DNA of 64,000 bases from Marine Group I thaumarchaeote SCGC AAA799-D11 (lineage in GTDB: Archaea; Thermoproteota; Nitrososphaeria; Nitrososphaerales; Nitrosopumilaceae): contig JOSY01000074.1 in the NCBI GenBank assembly GCA_000746765.1, forward strand, positions 1-64,000, read 5' to 3'. The translations under genes and the position numbers were made by a program. Each line of letters starts with the position of its first letter. Position 1 is the stretch's first letter. Of this stretch, positions 1-8,456 are shown piece by piece. The notes beneath the pieces were generated by a model, which was given only the letters and a program-made list of their open reading frames with translations, made no database searches and was not told the DNA's origin.

Positions 1-222
1 AATTCTTGGAATTTCATGGAGATATGCTGTGTTTGCTATTTGTTAGATCAGGATGATCGTCAATTATTCACTAAATGATTAGTTTTGAGATGAGTTATTG
101 ATATTTCCTATTTCAACTACATTATAAATTTTGAAAAAATCTCAGAACAGATTTTACAATTGTAAAGTTAATTCTATTCTCAAAAGCAATTCTTTAATGA
201 AGTTAAAGAAAACAGAATCCAG
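1..222. other. Left-edge non-coding region upstream of the kelch gene
   Basis: No gene can be supported here. Two short frames open at the window edge stop at about 46 and 78 and could be the end of a gene lying outside, but they are too short to judge. A TATA-like tttaatga at 193-200 lies about 27 bp before the ATG at 223 and is the likely promoter of the kelch gene. Confidence 0.4.
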
Positions 223-1245
223 ATGAAAAAAATATTGTTTTTATTAGTTCTAATAAGTTTCCCAATCTCAACTATTTTTGCAGAAGAAGATTCAGAAGGT
301 TGGAAAAGGTTAGCAGACATGCCAGAAGTGAGATCAGAGATGGAATCATCTGCAATTGAGGAGAAAATCTATGTTGTTGGAGGAATAACCAATACAAATC
401 GTATTTCAAATTCTGTATTTGTTTTTGATGTCAAAACTGAATCATGGAGTACAGGAACGCCTATGCCCTTAGAATTACACCATGCAGGAACTGCATCTTA
501 TGATGGAAAACTGTATGTTATTGGAGGATACATGAAAGGATGGAATCCATCAAACTCATTATTGATTTATGATGTACAAACAGATTCTTGGAGTCAAGGT
601 GCCAACATGCCAACTGCACGTGGTGCATTAACTGCAGAGTTTGTAGATGGCAAACTATATGCAATTGGAGGATTCAATGAAAATTCTCGTACAGAAAACG
701 AATCTTATGATCCTGAAACTAATTCATGGGAGAAAAAATCTCCATTGCCCACCCCTAGAGAACATTTAGCATCAGCAGTCCTAGATGAGCAGTTATACGT
801 TATTGGAGGCAGGACAGGACAAGCAAATTCTGATGCAAATGAAAGATATGATCACATCACAGATACTTGGAAGGTGTTAGAGCCACTTCCTACAGCAAGA
901 AGTGGATTGACTGCATCTGTTCTTAATGGCGCAATCTTTGTTTTTGGTGGAGAAAGTTCGTTAAAGACATTTGAAGAAAACGAAGCATACATTCCTCAAG
1001 AAGGGTGGATAGCACAACAACCAATGCCAATACCAAGACACGGTTTGGCATCATCAACTGTAGGAGACAGCATCTATCTTATTGGAGGAGGAGTAGTTCC
1101 AGGGTTTAGTTTTAGTGGAATCACTGAAAAATATCACAACACAGTCATTCCAGAGTTTGGGATTTTGGCAATTATGATTTTAGCAGCATCAATGATTGGA
1201 ATAATTTTCTTTACAAGATCTAAATTCCAGTACAATATCCATTAA
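223..1245 (+). CDS. Secreted six-blade kelch-repeat protein with PEFG-type C-terminal anchor
   Basis: A signal peptide covers about residues 1-20. Six kelch blades follow, each marked by a hydrophobic strand ending in Gly-Gly (VVGG, VIGG, AIGG, VIGG, VFGG, LIGG) and a downstream Trp motif, so the protein should form a beta-propeller. PEFG at 310-313 is followed by a hydrophobic helix and a basic tail, the pattern of thaumarchaeal PEFG-CTERM sorting signals. It probably sits outside the membrane or in the cell envelope. Its ligand or enzymatic activity, if any, is unknown. The ATG is supported by a TATA-like box about 27 bp upstream. Confidence 0.85.
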   Translation: MKKILFLLVLISFPISTIFAEEDSEGWKRLADMPEVRSEMESSAIEEKIYVVGGITNTNRISNSVFVFDVKTESWSTGTPMPLELHHAGTASYDGKLYVIGGYMKGWNPSNSLLIYDVQTDSWSQGANMPTARGALTAEFVDGKLYAIGGFNENSRTENESYDPETNSWEKKSPLPTPREHLASAVLDEQLYVIGGRTGQANSDANERYDHITDTWKVLEPLPTARSGLTASVLNGAIFVFGGESSLKTFEENEAYIPQEGWIAQQPMPIPRHGLASSTVGDSIYLIGGGVVPGFSFSGITEKYHNTVIPEFGILAIMILAASMIGIIFFTRSKFQYNIH

Positions 1246-1249
1246 GAAT

Positions 1250-1384
1250 TCAGTTCCATATTCTCTTTTTGAAATACAACAACCAAATTCCTGCAACTAC
1301 ACTCAATGCAATTCCTAACATCAAGTTCATCGAATATTCAAGGTGCTGTTTTTCTTCAAGTTGATTGTCTTGAAGATCTTGCAT
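1250..1384 (-). CDS. 44-aa coiled-coil/transmembrane ORF, possible frameshifted tail of the Orc1-like ATPase
   Basis: This short ORF overlaps the 3' end of the Orc1/Cdc6-like gene in another frame. It encodes a Gln/Glu-rich helix (about residues 1-18), one strong transmembrane helix (about 20-38) and a basic end (KKRIWN). It may be a separate tiny membrane protein. Alternatively, one extra A in the seven-A run at 1391-1397 (minus strand) would join it to the ATPase and give a 336-aa protein with a C-terminal membrane anchor. The sequence alone does not decide between these. Confidence 0.45.
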   Translation of the reverse strand: MQDLQDNQLEEKQHLEYSMNLMLGIALSVVAGIWLLYFKKRIWN

Positions 1385-2259
1385 GTATGGTTTTTTTGTA
1401 GTTGCATAATTGCATCATCAACATGTTTTTTTGATATTTTTTTATTTTCAAGTCCTGCTAATTCTCCACTGGTTCTCAGTAAATCAATTGCACGTCTTGC
1501 ATCACCATGTTCTAATGAACTAATTTCTGCACAATGAGTCAAAACATCATCATCAATCTTTTGTGAAAATGATTTGTTTGCCCTATTGCGAATTATTTTT
1601 AATACATCATTTTGAGAATAAGAATCAAAATAAATTTCGGATGTACCAATTCGAGATATAACTCGATCATCTAAATTAAATTCTGATAGTACTTTATTAG
1701 ATATGGTAACAATGCAAAGATGTTTTTTTAGAGTACGTAGTTTTTCAACCAATACAAGAAGTTTGTAAACAAAATCAGAAGGTTTACCCCTTTTGTCATA
1801 AAATAATGTATCAAATTCATCAAGACACAATACAAATAAAGAGTTGCCAGATTTGTCAAGTGATTTTATAATTAATTCTTCTAATATTGTAAAAGCAGTG
1901 TTTATACCCTGAGCATTTTTTAGATTAGAATGACCCAATTCAGATAAGATCAGATTAATACATCCAAAAACAGTCTTTGCCTTTCTCAAATTTGCGTAAC
2001 AAAAATCTACATCCAAGTTTTTGCAGACAAATTGTACAATAGTTGATTTTCCTGAACCACTTCTGCCATAAACCGAAATCAATGGAACAACTAACCCCTT
2101 TTCAAATGACAAGAGAAATTTCACTAGTTTTTTTGATTCAGGTTCTCTCCCAATGATAGATGTGGGAGTAGAAAGATTGTCAAGAAATGATTTGTCTGAA
2201 AATATGGAATTTTGTTTTCGTACATCGCCAACAATTTTCTTTAGTTCTTTTTTGTCCAC
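1327..2259 (-). CDS. Orc1/Cdc6-like AAA+ ATPase lacking the winged-helix domain
   Basis: The order of motifs matches the Orc1/Cdc6 initiator family: a conserved IGRE motif (36-39), Walker A GRSGSGKST (65-73), Walker B LCLDEFD, sensor 1, an arginine-finger region (DDRVISRIG) and sensor 2 GDARRAIDLLR. At 310 aa it is about 90 residues shorter than replicative Cdc6 proteins, and nothing like the C-terminal winged-helix DNA-binding domain follows the lid. A role in origin recognition is therefore doubtful, and it may be a repurposed paralogue. The last 21 residues may be an out-of-frame tail created at a seven-A run (see the ORF at 1250-1384). Confidence 0.8.
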   Translation of the reverse strand: MDKKELKKIVGDVRKQNSIFSDKSFLDNLSTPTSIIGREPESKKLVKFLLSFEKGLVVPLISVYGRSGSGKSTIVQFVCKNLDVDFCYANLRKAKTVFGCINLILSELGHSNLKNAQGINTAFTILEELIIKSLDKSGNSLFVLCLDEFDTLFYDKRGKPSDFVYKLLVLVEKLRTLKKHLCIVTISNKVLSEFNLDDRVISRIGTSEIYFDSYSQNDVLKIIRNRANKSFSQKIDDDVLTHCAEISSLEHGDARRAIDLLRTSGELAGLENKKISKKHVDDAIMQLQKNHTCKIFKTINLKKNSTLNIR

Positions 2260-2334
2260 TAAAGTTCCACTAGAAACTCATATATAATTAATGGAGATAT
2301 TTTCATTCCTAGATTTAAAAAATTTTAGGAAAAA

Positions 2335-3708
2335 TCACATCCTAATGAGAGAAAAAGTCTCATGTTTTCTACTAATAGTAATTATACCAATTAGTGAAAC
2401 CACAAGAATCAACATTACAATAGTACCAAATTCAGGTGCAACCATTATTCCAAATTCAGTATCTTGTCCAGTGTTTCTAATATTTTCAAATTTTATTGTT
2501 GTAGGACCTGTTTGGTCTTCAGCAAATGTGAATTTTGTAAATTCACCACCAATTGTTGCTGTTCCAGATACACGGTGTAACTCATCTCCATTCTGAATGA
2601 TTACAAATGAATAATCAGAGTTTCTAAGAGGTTCATTTGTTCTTCCATCCCTAATAGTAAAAATGAAAGTTGTTTCAACTCCTGGTTCAAGGTCTATAGG
2701 ATCCCATGATAGATTCACTTTGAAATCTTCACTCTTTGTAAAGGCCTCTAATGGAAATGATATTTTTTCATTTGTAGTTAATGTAAAAACAATATTGTCT
2801 GGTAGTGGCTCATCAGATTTTTTCATCTCATTTTTTATGAATCTTAGATGGTCCTGCAACAAAACAAAGTGAACTATTCTTTCATCTTCTTCTGTGTAAT
2901 CATCAATTGATACGGAAGCTTTGAACAGTTCAATTCCATTTGCATATCCTGAATAACTAGGACTCAAAAATTCAATGAAATGTTTTGGAAAATGTACTTC
3001 TTCGTGCACAACTGTAACGTGGGACATGCTGTCCTCGCTCCAATCAAAAGGCATCTCAAAAGTTACTTGTTTGGCCTTAGGGTCATATTGGAAATTCTGA
3101 ATTTGATCAAAATAGGATTTCATTCTAAATTCAACATCATTTCCTTCAGCATCTTCTTGAGGATGCGAAGTGGTCTCAACAAGTGTCAAATCGGCACGAT
3201 ATACGCCTGAATCTTCTATGATGTTGGTGGGCTCATCAATGGTTCTGACTTCAATCTCAAAAGTGAATAATCCACCTTCATCAAAGACAGGACCTGCAAT
3301 CTCTATTGGTGATGATTCAGTTGCATGATATGCTCCCAAAAGTGAGTCTTGCTCGCCATTAATTACAAAATTATCATACCCTTGCTGGGATAGTACAGTT
3401 ATTGGCAAAACGCCATTTTCTGTGAAAAAGTAATTTCTAAAAATCATTTCATTGCTATGGAACAATCCAATGAGAAATGTGACATTTTTTGCAGGCTCGT
3501 CTGTCTCTTTGTCAGTTGCAGTAATTGTGATTTGTTCTCGCTCATTTTCAAAGTACATTGGCATCTCAACTGAAATTGAGATTTCTTTTCCAGCAACATC
3601 TACTGAAGATATTGTATCAATTCCTAGTCCATGACCATAAACGCTGCTAGCTGGAAATAGCAAACATGCTGCTAATGCCAATATTGAAAGTTTAGAAATC
3701 GACATCAT
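2335..3708 (-). CDS. Secreted protein of unknown function with PEFG C-terminal anchor
   Basis: The 457-aa protein has an N-terminal signal peptide (hydrophobic about 5-25, then AxG-type cleavage). A long acidic, beta-rich body has Ig-like character (repeated phrases such as ATDKETDEPAKNVTF and RDGRTNEPLRNSDYSF). The end carries PEFG, a hydrophobic helix and a short basic tail. It should be exported and held at the cell surface. I do not recognise a catalytic motif. It resembles the other PEFG proteins of the window in architecture but not in sequence. Two adjacent ATGs make the exact start uncertain by one codon. Confidence 0.8.
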   Translation of the reverse strand: MMSISKLSILALAACLLFPASSVYGHGLGIDTISSVDVAGKEISISVEMPMYFENEREQITITATDKETDEPAKNVTFLIGLFHSNEMIFRNYFFTENGVLPITVLSQQGYDNFVINGEQDSLLGAYHATESSPIEIAGPVFDEGGLFTFEIEVRTIDEPTNIIEDSGVYRADLTLVETTSHPQEDAEGNDVEFRMKSYFDQIQNFQYDPKAKQVTFEMPFDWSEDSMSHVTVVHEEVHFPKHFIEFLSPSYSGYANGIELFKASVSIDDYTEEDERIVHFVLLQDHLRFIKNEMKKSDEPLPDNIVFTLTTNEKISFPLEAFTKSEDFKVNLSWDPIDLEPGVETTFIFTIRDGRTNEPLRNSDYSFVIIQNGDELHRVSGTATIGGEFTKFTFAEDQTGPTTIKFENIRNTGQDTEFGIMVAPEFGTIVMLILVVSLIGIITISRKHETFSLIRM

Positions 3709-3726
3709 CTCAAATCTTACCTAGGG

Positions 3727-4437
3727 CTATTTTACTGTGAGTAATTCTTCAACACTTTGAAGTAATTCATCCATTGTTGTAGCTTCTAGTATTGGTTGCA
3801 AGTCATTAGGATCTTTTGCACCAAGTGCTGAAAGCGAATAGATGTAATCAATTGTAGGAGTATCAGTTGTAAGATAGTACTGTTCTAAAACATGATGTAA
3901 AGAATGTGGTTCAACTACTTGTGGCAGTGCTTGTTTGATAATTTTCTTTTTCCATAATTCAACGAGATTTTGCCATGTATAAATAGAAATATCATCATCA
4001 ATTTCAGGAATCATCTCAACTTCAGCTTGAATGTACATTTTTGCTTCAGTTCCAATTTTTTCATGTATCTCAGAGATTTGCTGATGACCTTCTACTGAAA
4101 GTGGATCATAGTTTTCAGGTTGAGGAATTGAAGGTGGAATAATTTTTTTGATTCTAAATGAATTTCTTCCCAGTGTTTCAATGTGGAGTTGCAGTCCATC
4201 CATTTCAACATCTGAGCATTTTGTAATTTTTGCAATGGTTCCTACCATCTTAGGAGAGTTCCAACCACTAACAGAATTTGTCTCATCAATTAGACATACA
4301 CCAAACTGACCATCACCTAGCATACAATCATCAACTAGTTGCTTGTAGCGAGGCTCAAAAATTCTCAAAGGCAGTTCTTGTCTAGGAAATAATACTAAAT
4401 CTAGAGGAAATATCGGAATGGTTTTTGTTTCTGTCAA
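3727..4437 (-). CDS. Stand-alone Lon N-terminal (LON substrate-binding) domain protein
   Basis: The opening IPIFPLDLVLFPRQELPLRIFEPRY stretch (about residues 8-32) is characteristic of the Lon N-terminal domain, which binds unfolded polypeptides. The 236-aa protein ends after the helical part and has no ATPase or protease domain, so it is not the Lon protease itself. Such stand-alone proteins occur widely and may act as adaptors, but the client is unknown. It lies upstream of the secreted protein gene at 2335, 18 bp away on the same strand, and downstream of pyrB. Confidence 0.8.
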   Translation of the reverse strand: MTETKTIPIFPLDLVLFPRQELPLRIFEPRYKQLVDDCMLGDGQFGVCLIDETNSVSGWNSPKMVGTIAKITKCSDVEMDGLQLHIETLGRNSFRIKKIIPPSIPQPENYDPLSVEGHQQISEIHEKIGTEAKMYIQAEVEMIPEIDDDISIYTWQNLVELWKKKIIKQALPQVVEPHSLHHVLEQYYLTTDTPTIDYIYSLSALGAKDPNDLQPILEATTMDELLQSVEELLTVK

Positions 4438-4478
4438 TGGATGTATTGAAACGTCTCTAGATATATGGAATACGGATT

Positions 4479-5408
4479 CTAGAATCCGTTCTCATTTAAT
4501 GTCAATCCCAATAATGCAGCACGAGTGTGTTTTCCATATTCAGCCTGCTCAAAGTACTTTGCATTTTTGGTTTTATCAATATCAGTTGAGATTTCATCAA
4601 TTCTTGGAAGAGGATGCAGAATTATGCTATCTTCTTTCATCTGTTTTAGCAAATCCAAACCCACAACATAACTCCCCTTTACTTTGAGATACTCTTCTTC
4701 ATCAGGGAATCTCTCTTTTTGAATTCTTGTGACATAAAGTACATCTAACTCATCAATGTGTTCTTCAATGTTCGTAGATTCAGTATAATCTAATCTCTGT
4801 TTGATTTCATAAGTTGAATCAGATCTAATTCGTAGTGATTCAGGGGAAATTAAACGGACATCAACATCATAGTTTCCAAGTCCATATAACAAAGAATAAA
4901 CTGTTCTGCCATACTTTAGATCACCGACAATTCCAATTTTCAGTCCATCAATCTTTTTCTTTTCTTTTTTAATTGTAAACAAGTCTTGAATTGCTTGGGT
5001 TGGATGTTCTTCAGTTCCGCTACCAGCATTAATTACAGGTTTGTTTGAGACTTCAGCTGCAAATCTACTAGAGCCATCCAATGTATGTCGTAAAACTAGG
5101 ACATCAGAATAAATCGACATCATTCTAACAGTATCAGCCAAGCTCTCACCTTTCTGAGTAGATGAAGAATTTGTATCGGCAATTCCCAAAGAGTTTCCTC
5201 CAATAGATGCCATTGCAGAATCAAAACTTAGACGAGTTCTAGTACTTGGCTCATAGAACAAGTATGCCAAAGTCTTTCCCTTGCAGATTTCTCTTCTATC
5301 AGAGGGATCTAGTTGCATAATTTTATCAGTAGAAGTAAAGACTTTTTCGAGTTGTTCCTTGTTAAAGTCCTTAATTGAGATTGTGTCTTTTTGGTAGAAC
5401 TCGTTCAT
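4479..5408 (-). CDS. pyrB: Aspartate carbamoyltransferase catalytic chain
   Basis: It catalyses carbamoyl phosphate plus aspartate to carbamoyl-aspartate, the committed step of pyrimidine synthesis. The carbamoyl-phosphate loop STRT is at 55-58, the incoming-subunit loop QKGES around 85-89, HPTQ at 135-138 and HPLPR at 265-269. Its 309 aa is normal for the family. The partner regulatory chain gene lies immediately upstream on the opposite strand, with the two start codons about 42 bp apart, so the promoters must overlap. In most genomes the two are cotranscribed as pyrBI. Confidence 0.95.
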   Translation of the reverse strand: MNEFYQKDTISIKDFNKEQLEKVFTSTDKIMQLDPSDRREICKGKTLAYLFYEPSTRTRLSFDSAMASIGGNSLGIADTNSSSTQKGESLADTVRMMSIYSDVLVLRHTLDGSSRFAAEVSNKPVINAGSGTEEHPTQAIQDLFTIKKEKKKIDGLKIGIVGDLKYGRTVYSLLYGLGNYDVDVRLISPESLRIRSDSTYEIKQRLDYTESTNIEEHIDELDVLYVTRIQKERFPDEEEYLKVKGSYVVGLDLLKQMKEDSIILHPLPRIDEISTDIDKTKNAKYFEQAEYGKHTRAALLGLTLNENGF

Positions 5409-5449
5409 TCTCTCAATGATATATACAGGTGGGTATACAAAGTATTCTG

Positions 5450-5911
5450 ATGGAGCAGTCCGAACTTATGGTTCGACGAATCAAAGAAGGCACTGTAATT
5501 GACCATATTGATGAAGGCAAAGGTCTTCAAGTGCTCAATGCTTTGAGGATAGATGGTAAAGATGGCAGTCTAATTACCATAGCCCTGAATGTACCCAGCG
5601 GAAAATTCAAGAAAAAAGATATCATCAAAGTAGAAAACAAGTTCCTAAAAGACGATGATACCAACAAGATTGCAGTTATTGCACCAAAAGCAACTATCAA
5701 CATGATAAAGGACTACAAATTAGTAGAGAAACGAAGAGTGTCACTACCAAATGAGATTGATAAGATATTTCGATGCTCAAATCCAGATTGTATTACAAAC
5801 AGTTCTGAGCACATAGAATCCATTATGGATGTAATTGACAAAGAGGGAACTGTTCTCAAGTGCAGATATTGTGCAAGAATACTAGATGTCAATAGAATAG
5901 ACTATAACTAA
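5450..5911 (+). CDS. pyrI: Aspartate carbamoyltransferase regulatory chain
   Basis: The N-terminal allosteric domain starts with RRIKEGTVIDHI, the conserved nucleotide-effector region. The C-terminal zinc domain has four cysteines in CSNPDC and CRYC pairs, which contact the catalytic chain. I choose the ATG at 5450, giving 153 aa, the usual family length. A GTG at 5429 and an ATG at 5468 are also in frame. It should bind CTP/ATP and set feedback control of PyrB. The very short divergent spacer (41 bp to pyrB) suggests coupled transcription. Confidence 0.93.
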   Translation: MEQSELMVRRIKEGTVIDHIDEGKGLQVLNALRIDGKDGSLITIALNVPSGKFKKKDIIKVENKFLKDDDTNKIAVIAPKATINMIKDYKLVEKRRVSLPNEIDKIFRCSNPDCITNSSEHIESIMDVIDKEGTVLKCRYCARILDVNRIDYN

Positions 5912-5945
5912 AAATTTTAAAAATTGAAAAATATGTTGTTTAGGA

Positions 5946-6251
5946 CTATTGTCCTAAGATGATAAACATCATAACTATACCGTAGATTGCGATTGATTCG
6001 ACCATACCTACGAAGATGAATACCTTAGATTGCATTGCGGGATTCTCACTAATGGCTGCGAGACCTGCTGCACCTACTTGACCAAGACCAATGCCTGCTC
6101 CACCTGCTGCAATACCAAAGGCCAAACCAGCACCAAGGAGTTTCATCGAGTCGCCACTAGATGCACCATCTTCTTGAGCAAATGCAACTCCAGTTGATCC
6201 TAGAATTGAAATTGCTGATGCTGCCAAAAGTAACATGACGATAGTTTTCAT
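5946..6251 (-). CDS. atpK: A-type ATP synthase proteolipid subunit K (c-ring)
   Basis: The 101-aa protein forms the membrane rotor ring. An N-terminal hydrophobic signal-like segment (about 1-25, AFAQ cleavage) precedes one hairpin of two helices: Gly-rich helix about 38-65 and helix about 75-100 with the proton-binding glutamate at 85 (GMVESIA). The extra leader before a two-helix proteolipid is a notable feature. It is the last gene of the E-A-B-D-K block but has its own TATA-like box about 30 bp before the ATG, so it may be transcribed in excess to supply many copies per complex. Confidence 0.93.
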   Translation of the reverse strand: MKTIVMLLLAASAISILGSTGVAFAQEDGASSGDSMKLLGAGLAFGIAAGGAGIGLGQVGAAGLAAISENPAMQSKVFIFVGMVESIAIYGIVMMFIILGQ

Positions 6252-6277
6252 TTACGATGTGGCTCCATTGGGTCCAT

Positions 6278-6285
6278 ATTTAAAT
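6278..6285 (-). promoter_or_regulatory. TATA-like box of atpK
   Basis: Minus-strand atttaaat is centred about 30 bp upstream of the atpK ATG (6251). The spacing fits a leaderless transcript dedicated to the proteolipid gene. Confidence 0.5.
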
Positions 6286-6303
6286 CATGTTGGGGAAATT
6301 TTC

Positions 6304-6435
6304 TCAAACTCGATCTAAAGTTTTCTTTTTGAAAGAACTCAAATCATCGTTTACAGACTTTACAAAATTATCATAATCTGCATCTAATGTTTTCTTTGAA
6401 TTTTCAACTAGTTTTTTAATTTCTTCTTTTGTCAT
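6304..6435 (-). CDS. 43-aa hydrophilic helical ORF between ATP synthase subunits D and K
   Basis: The ORF starts one base after the subunit D stop codon and encodes a 43-residue Lys/Asp-rich, entirely helical-looking peptide (begins MTKEEIKKLVENSKK, ends KKKTLDRV). The tight coupling to atpD suggests it is translated with the ATP synthase genes. No G/H-type peripheral stalk gene or subunit F gene is seen nearby. It could be a shortened stalk or accessory subunit, but nothing in the sequence proves this. Confidence 0.6.
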   Translation of the reverse strand: MTKEEIKKLVENSKKTLDADYDNFVKSVNDDLSSFKKKTLDRV

Positions 6436-6436
6436 T

Positions 6437-7066
6437 TTACCTGCTCTCCATCTTAGCCTTGACTTTTTTTAACTTTGCGAATTCCTCTCTTTCTCTTTCC
6501 TCAAGAGTAGCAATGATGAATCTAACTTTTTGTTGATATTGAGGAATGATGACATTTTCAAGGGCATTAAGTAATTTCTGAGTCTTTTCTAATGCTTTTG
6601 CAAGACTAAAAATGGAATTTTCATATTCTGCAGCTTTGCAAATTTTTGGCAAGAGTTCTTTGATCTGTTTTGCTCCTCTATCAATTGAAGAATTTGTATC
6701 AGCAAAACCATATGGCATTGATTTTGTATCTTTTTCAGTAACAGATAGTGCTGGAATTTTTACATCAACTACTCTTCTAACATTAACATCTACTTCCATT
6801 ACAGGAGGAGTGGATTCAGCAACAGAGTCAACAGTTGCAGTTCCTAATGCCAAATATGCTTCGTTTACAGAACTGTAAATGTCTTGGAGTGGTTCCCATA
6901 TTCCACCTCTTGCTTTTGAGGCTTCTTCAATCATCTCTTCAATGTTTTTTAGAAGGACTTTACGCTTATCATCTAGAATTTTCTGCACCATTACGGCTAC
7001 TTGACTAGATTTTTTGTATTTGAAAAGTTCAATCTTTGTGGCAGCAACATTTTGTCCAAACGACAT
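6437..7066 (-). CDS. atpD: A-type ATP synthase subunit D (central stalk)
   Basis: The 209-aa protein has long N- and C-terminal helices able to form the coiled-coil rotor shaft. The N-terminal ATKIELFKYKKSSQVA and the C-terminal PQYQQKVRFIIATLEEREREE segments match the V/A-type subunit D family. It connects the proteolipid ring to the A3B3 head. It lies 4 bp after atpB and one base before a 43-aa ORF, all on the same strand. Confidence 0.93.
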   Translation of the reverse strand: MSFGQNVAATKIELFKYKKSSQVAVMVQKILDDKRKVLLKNIEEMIEEASKARGGIWEPLQDIYSSVNEAYLALGTATVDSVAESTPPVMEVDVNVRRVVDVKIPALSVTEKDTKSMPYGFADTNSSIDRGAKQIKELLPKICKAAEYENSIFSLAKALEKTQKLLNALENVIIPQYQQKVRFIIATLEEREREEFAKLKKVKAKMESR

Positions 7067-7070
7067 TTTG

Positions 7071-8456
7071 CTACTCTTCCTTGTAATATTGTTCTACGTA
7101 CTTATCTTTGATTTTTGTAATTTCGTTCTTTGGTAGTTTGGATACAATCTTCCATAAGATACCTAATGTCTCTTCAATGGTTCTATTCTCATCAGTTGCT
7201 TGTGAGAGGAATTCATTTTCAAAGACATCACCAACATCCATGTATTTCAAATCAATTTCAGTAAGTCCTGCTTTACCTACAATTCCTGCAAGTGCTCTGA
7301 CTTCCTGTGCTCTAGAGTATGCATCATAAACTTGATTTGAAATTTCACCATGATCTGCTCTGGTACTTCCTTCACCAATACCGTCTTTCATCAGTCTTGA
7401 GAGACTCATCAAGATGTTGACAGGTGGATAAACTCCTTGTCTGAACAAATCTCTACCAAGTACAATTTGTCCTTCTGTAATGTAACCAGTAAGGTCAGGA
7501 ATTGGGTGAGTAATATCATCAGAAGGCATTGACAAGATTGGAACTTGTGTAACACTTCCTTTCTTTCCGTTTAGTTTTCCTGCTCTTTCATAAATTGTTG
7601 AAAGGTCAGTGTAAAGATAACCAGGATAACCTTTTCTTCCAGGTACTTCTTCTCTTGCTGCACTAATCTCTCTGAGTGCTTCAGCATAGTTTGTCATATC
7701 TGTAAGAATTACAAGAACGTGCATTCCTAATTCAAATGCCAAATATTCAGCAACTGTCAATGCAACACGAGGAGTAATAATTCTCTCAATTGCAGGATCA
7801 TCTGCTGTGTTTAAGAAAAGAACACTTCTTTTTAGAGCGCCAGATTCTTCAAGACTTCTTCTGAAATATTCTGCTTCGTTGTATTGCACACCAATTGCTG
7901 CAAATACTACAGCGAAATCATCTTGTGTACCAATTACACTTGCTTGTCTTGCGATTTGAGCTGCTAAGAGGTTGTGAGACATACCAGAACCTGAAAAGAT
8001 TGGAAGTTTTTGTCCTCTAACTAGAGTAATCATTCCATCAATTACAGATACACCAGTTTGAATGAAGTCCTTTGGATATTCACGTTGTTCTGGGTTCATT
8101 GGTTCACCGTTAATGTCGATAAATCTATCAGCAATAGGATCTGGGAGTCCGTCTTTTGGTCTGCCTAAACCATCAAAGACTCTACCGAGTACTTCTCTGG
8201 AAACTGGCATTTCCATAACTTTGCCTACAAACTTTGCATTTGTTGCGGCAATTGATAATCCAGTAGTTCCCTCGAAAACTTGGACGATTGCTTTACCGTT
8301 TCCAACTTCGAGAACTTTACCTAATCTTCTTTCACCTTCTTTAGTTTCAACTTCTACTAATTCGTCAAATGCTGCATTCTCAACGTCATCTACAATAACT
8401 AAAGGACCTTTGATTTCTGCAATCTTACTGTATTGAACTCCGCCTTCTGCTGTCAA
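7071..8456 (-). CDS. atpB: A-type ATP synthase subunit B (non-catalytic)
   Basis: The 461-aa protein is the regulatory, nucleotide-binding but non-catalytic partner of subunit A in the A3B3 head. It has the family order: N-terminal beta-barrel, a central domain with [15 protein letters not shown] in place of a true Walker A, then [23 protein letters not shown] typical of subunit B. Its start overlaps the end of atpA by 4 bp (ATGA), so the two are translationally coupled. Confidence 0.97.
   Translation of the reverse strand: MTAEGGVQYSKIAEIKGPLVIVDDVENAAFDELVEVETKEGERRLGKVLEVGNGKAIVQVFEGTTGLSIAATNAKFVGKVMEMPVSREVLGRVFDGLGRPKDGLPDPIADRFIDINGEPMNPEQREYPKDFIQTGVSVIDGMITLVRGQKLPIFSGSGMSHNLLAAQIARQASVIGTQDDFAVVFAAIGVQYNEAEYFRRSLEESGALKRSVLFLNTADDPAIERIITPRVALTVAEYLAFELGMHVLVILTDMTNYAEALREISAAREEVPGRKGYPGYLYTDLSTIYERAGKLNGKKGSVTQVPILSMPSDDITHPIPDLTGYITEGQIVLGRDLFRQGVYPPVNILMSLSRLMKDGIGEGSTRADHGEISNQVYDAYSRAQEVRALAGIVGKAGLTEIDLKYMDVGDVFENEFLSQATDENRTIEETLGILWKIVSKLPKNEITKIKDKYVEQYYKEE

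Noticed and set aside
1-78. Open frames at the left edge
   Set aside because: Two frames stop at about 46 and 78, but the pieces are too short to show coding character, and no family is recognisable.
6304-6435. Subunit H/G of the ATP synthase
   Set aside because: The position is suggestive, but at 43 aa the peptide is less than half the usual length and lacks a clear long coiled coil, so I did not name it as such.
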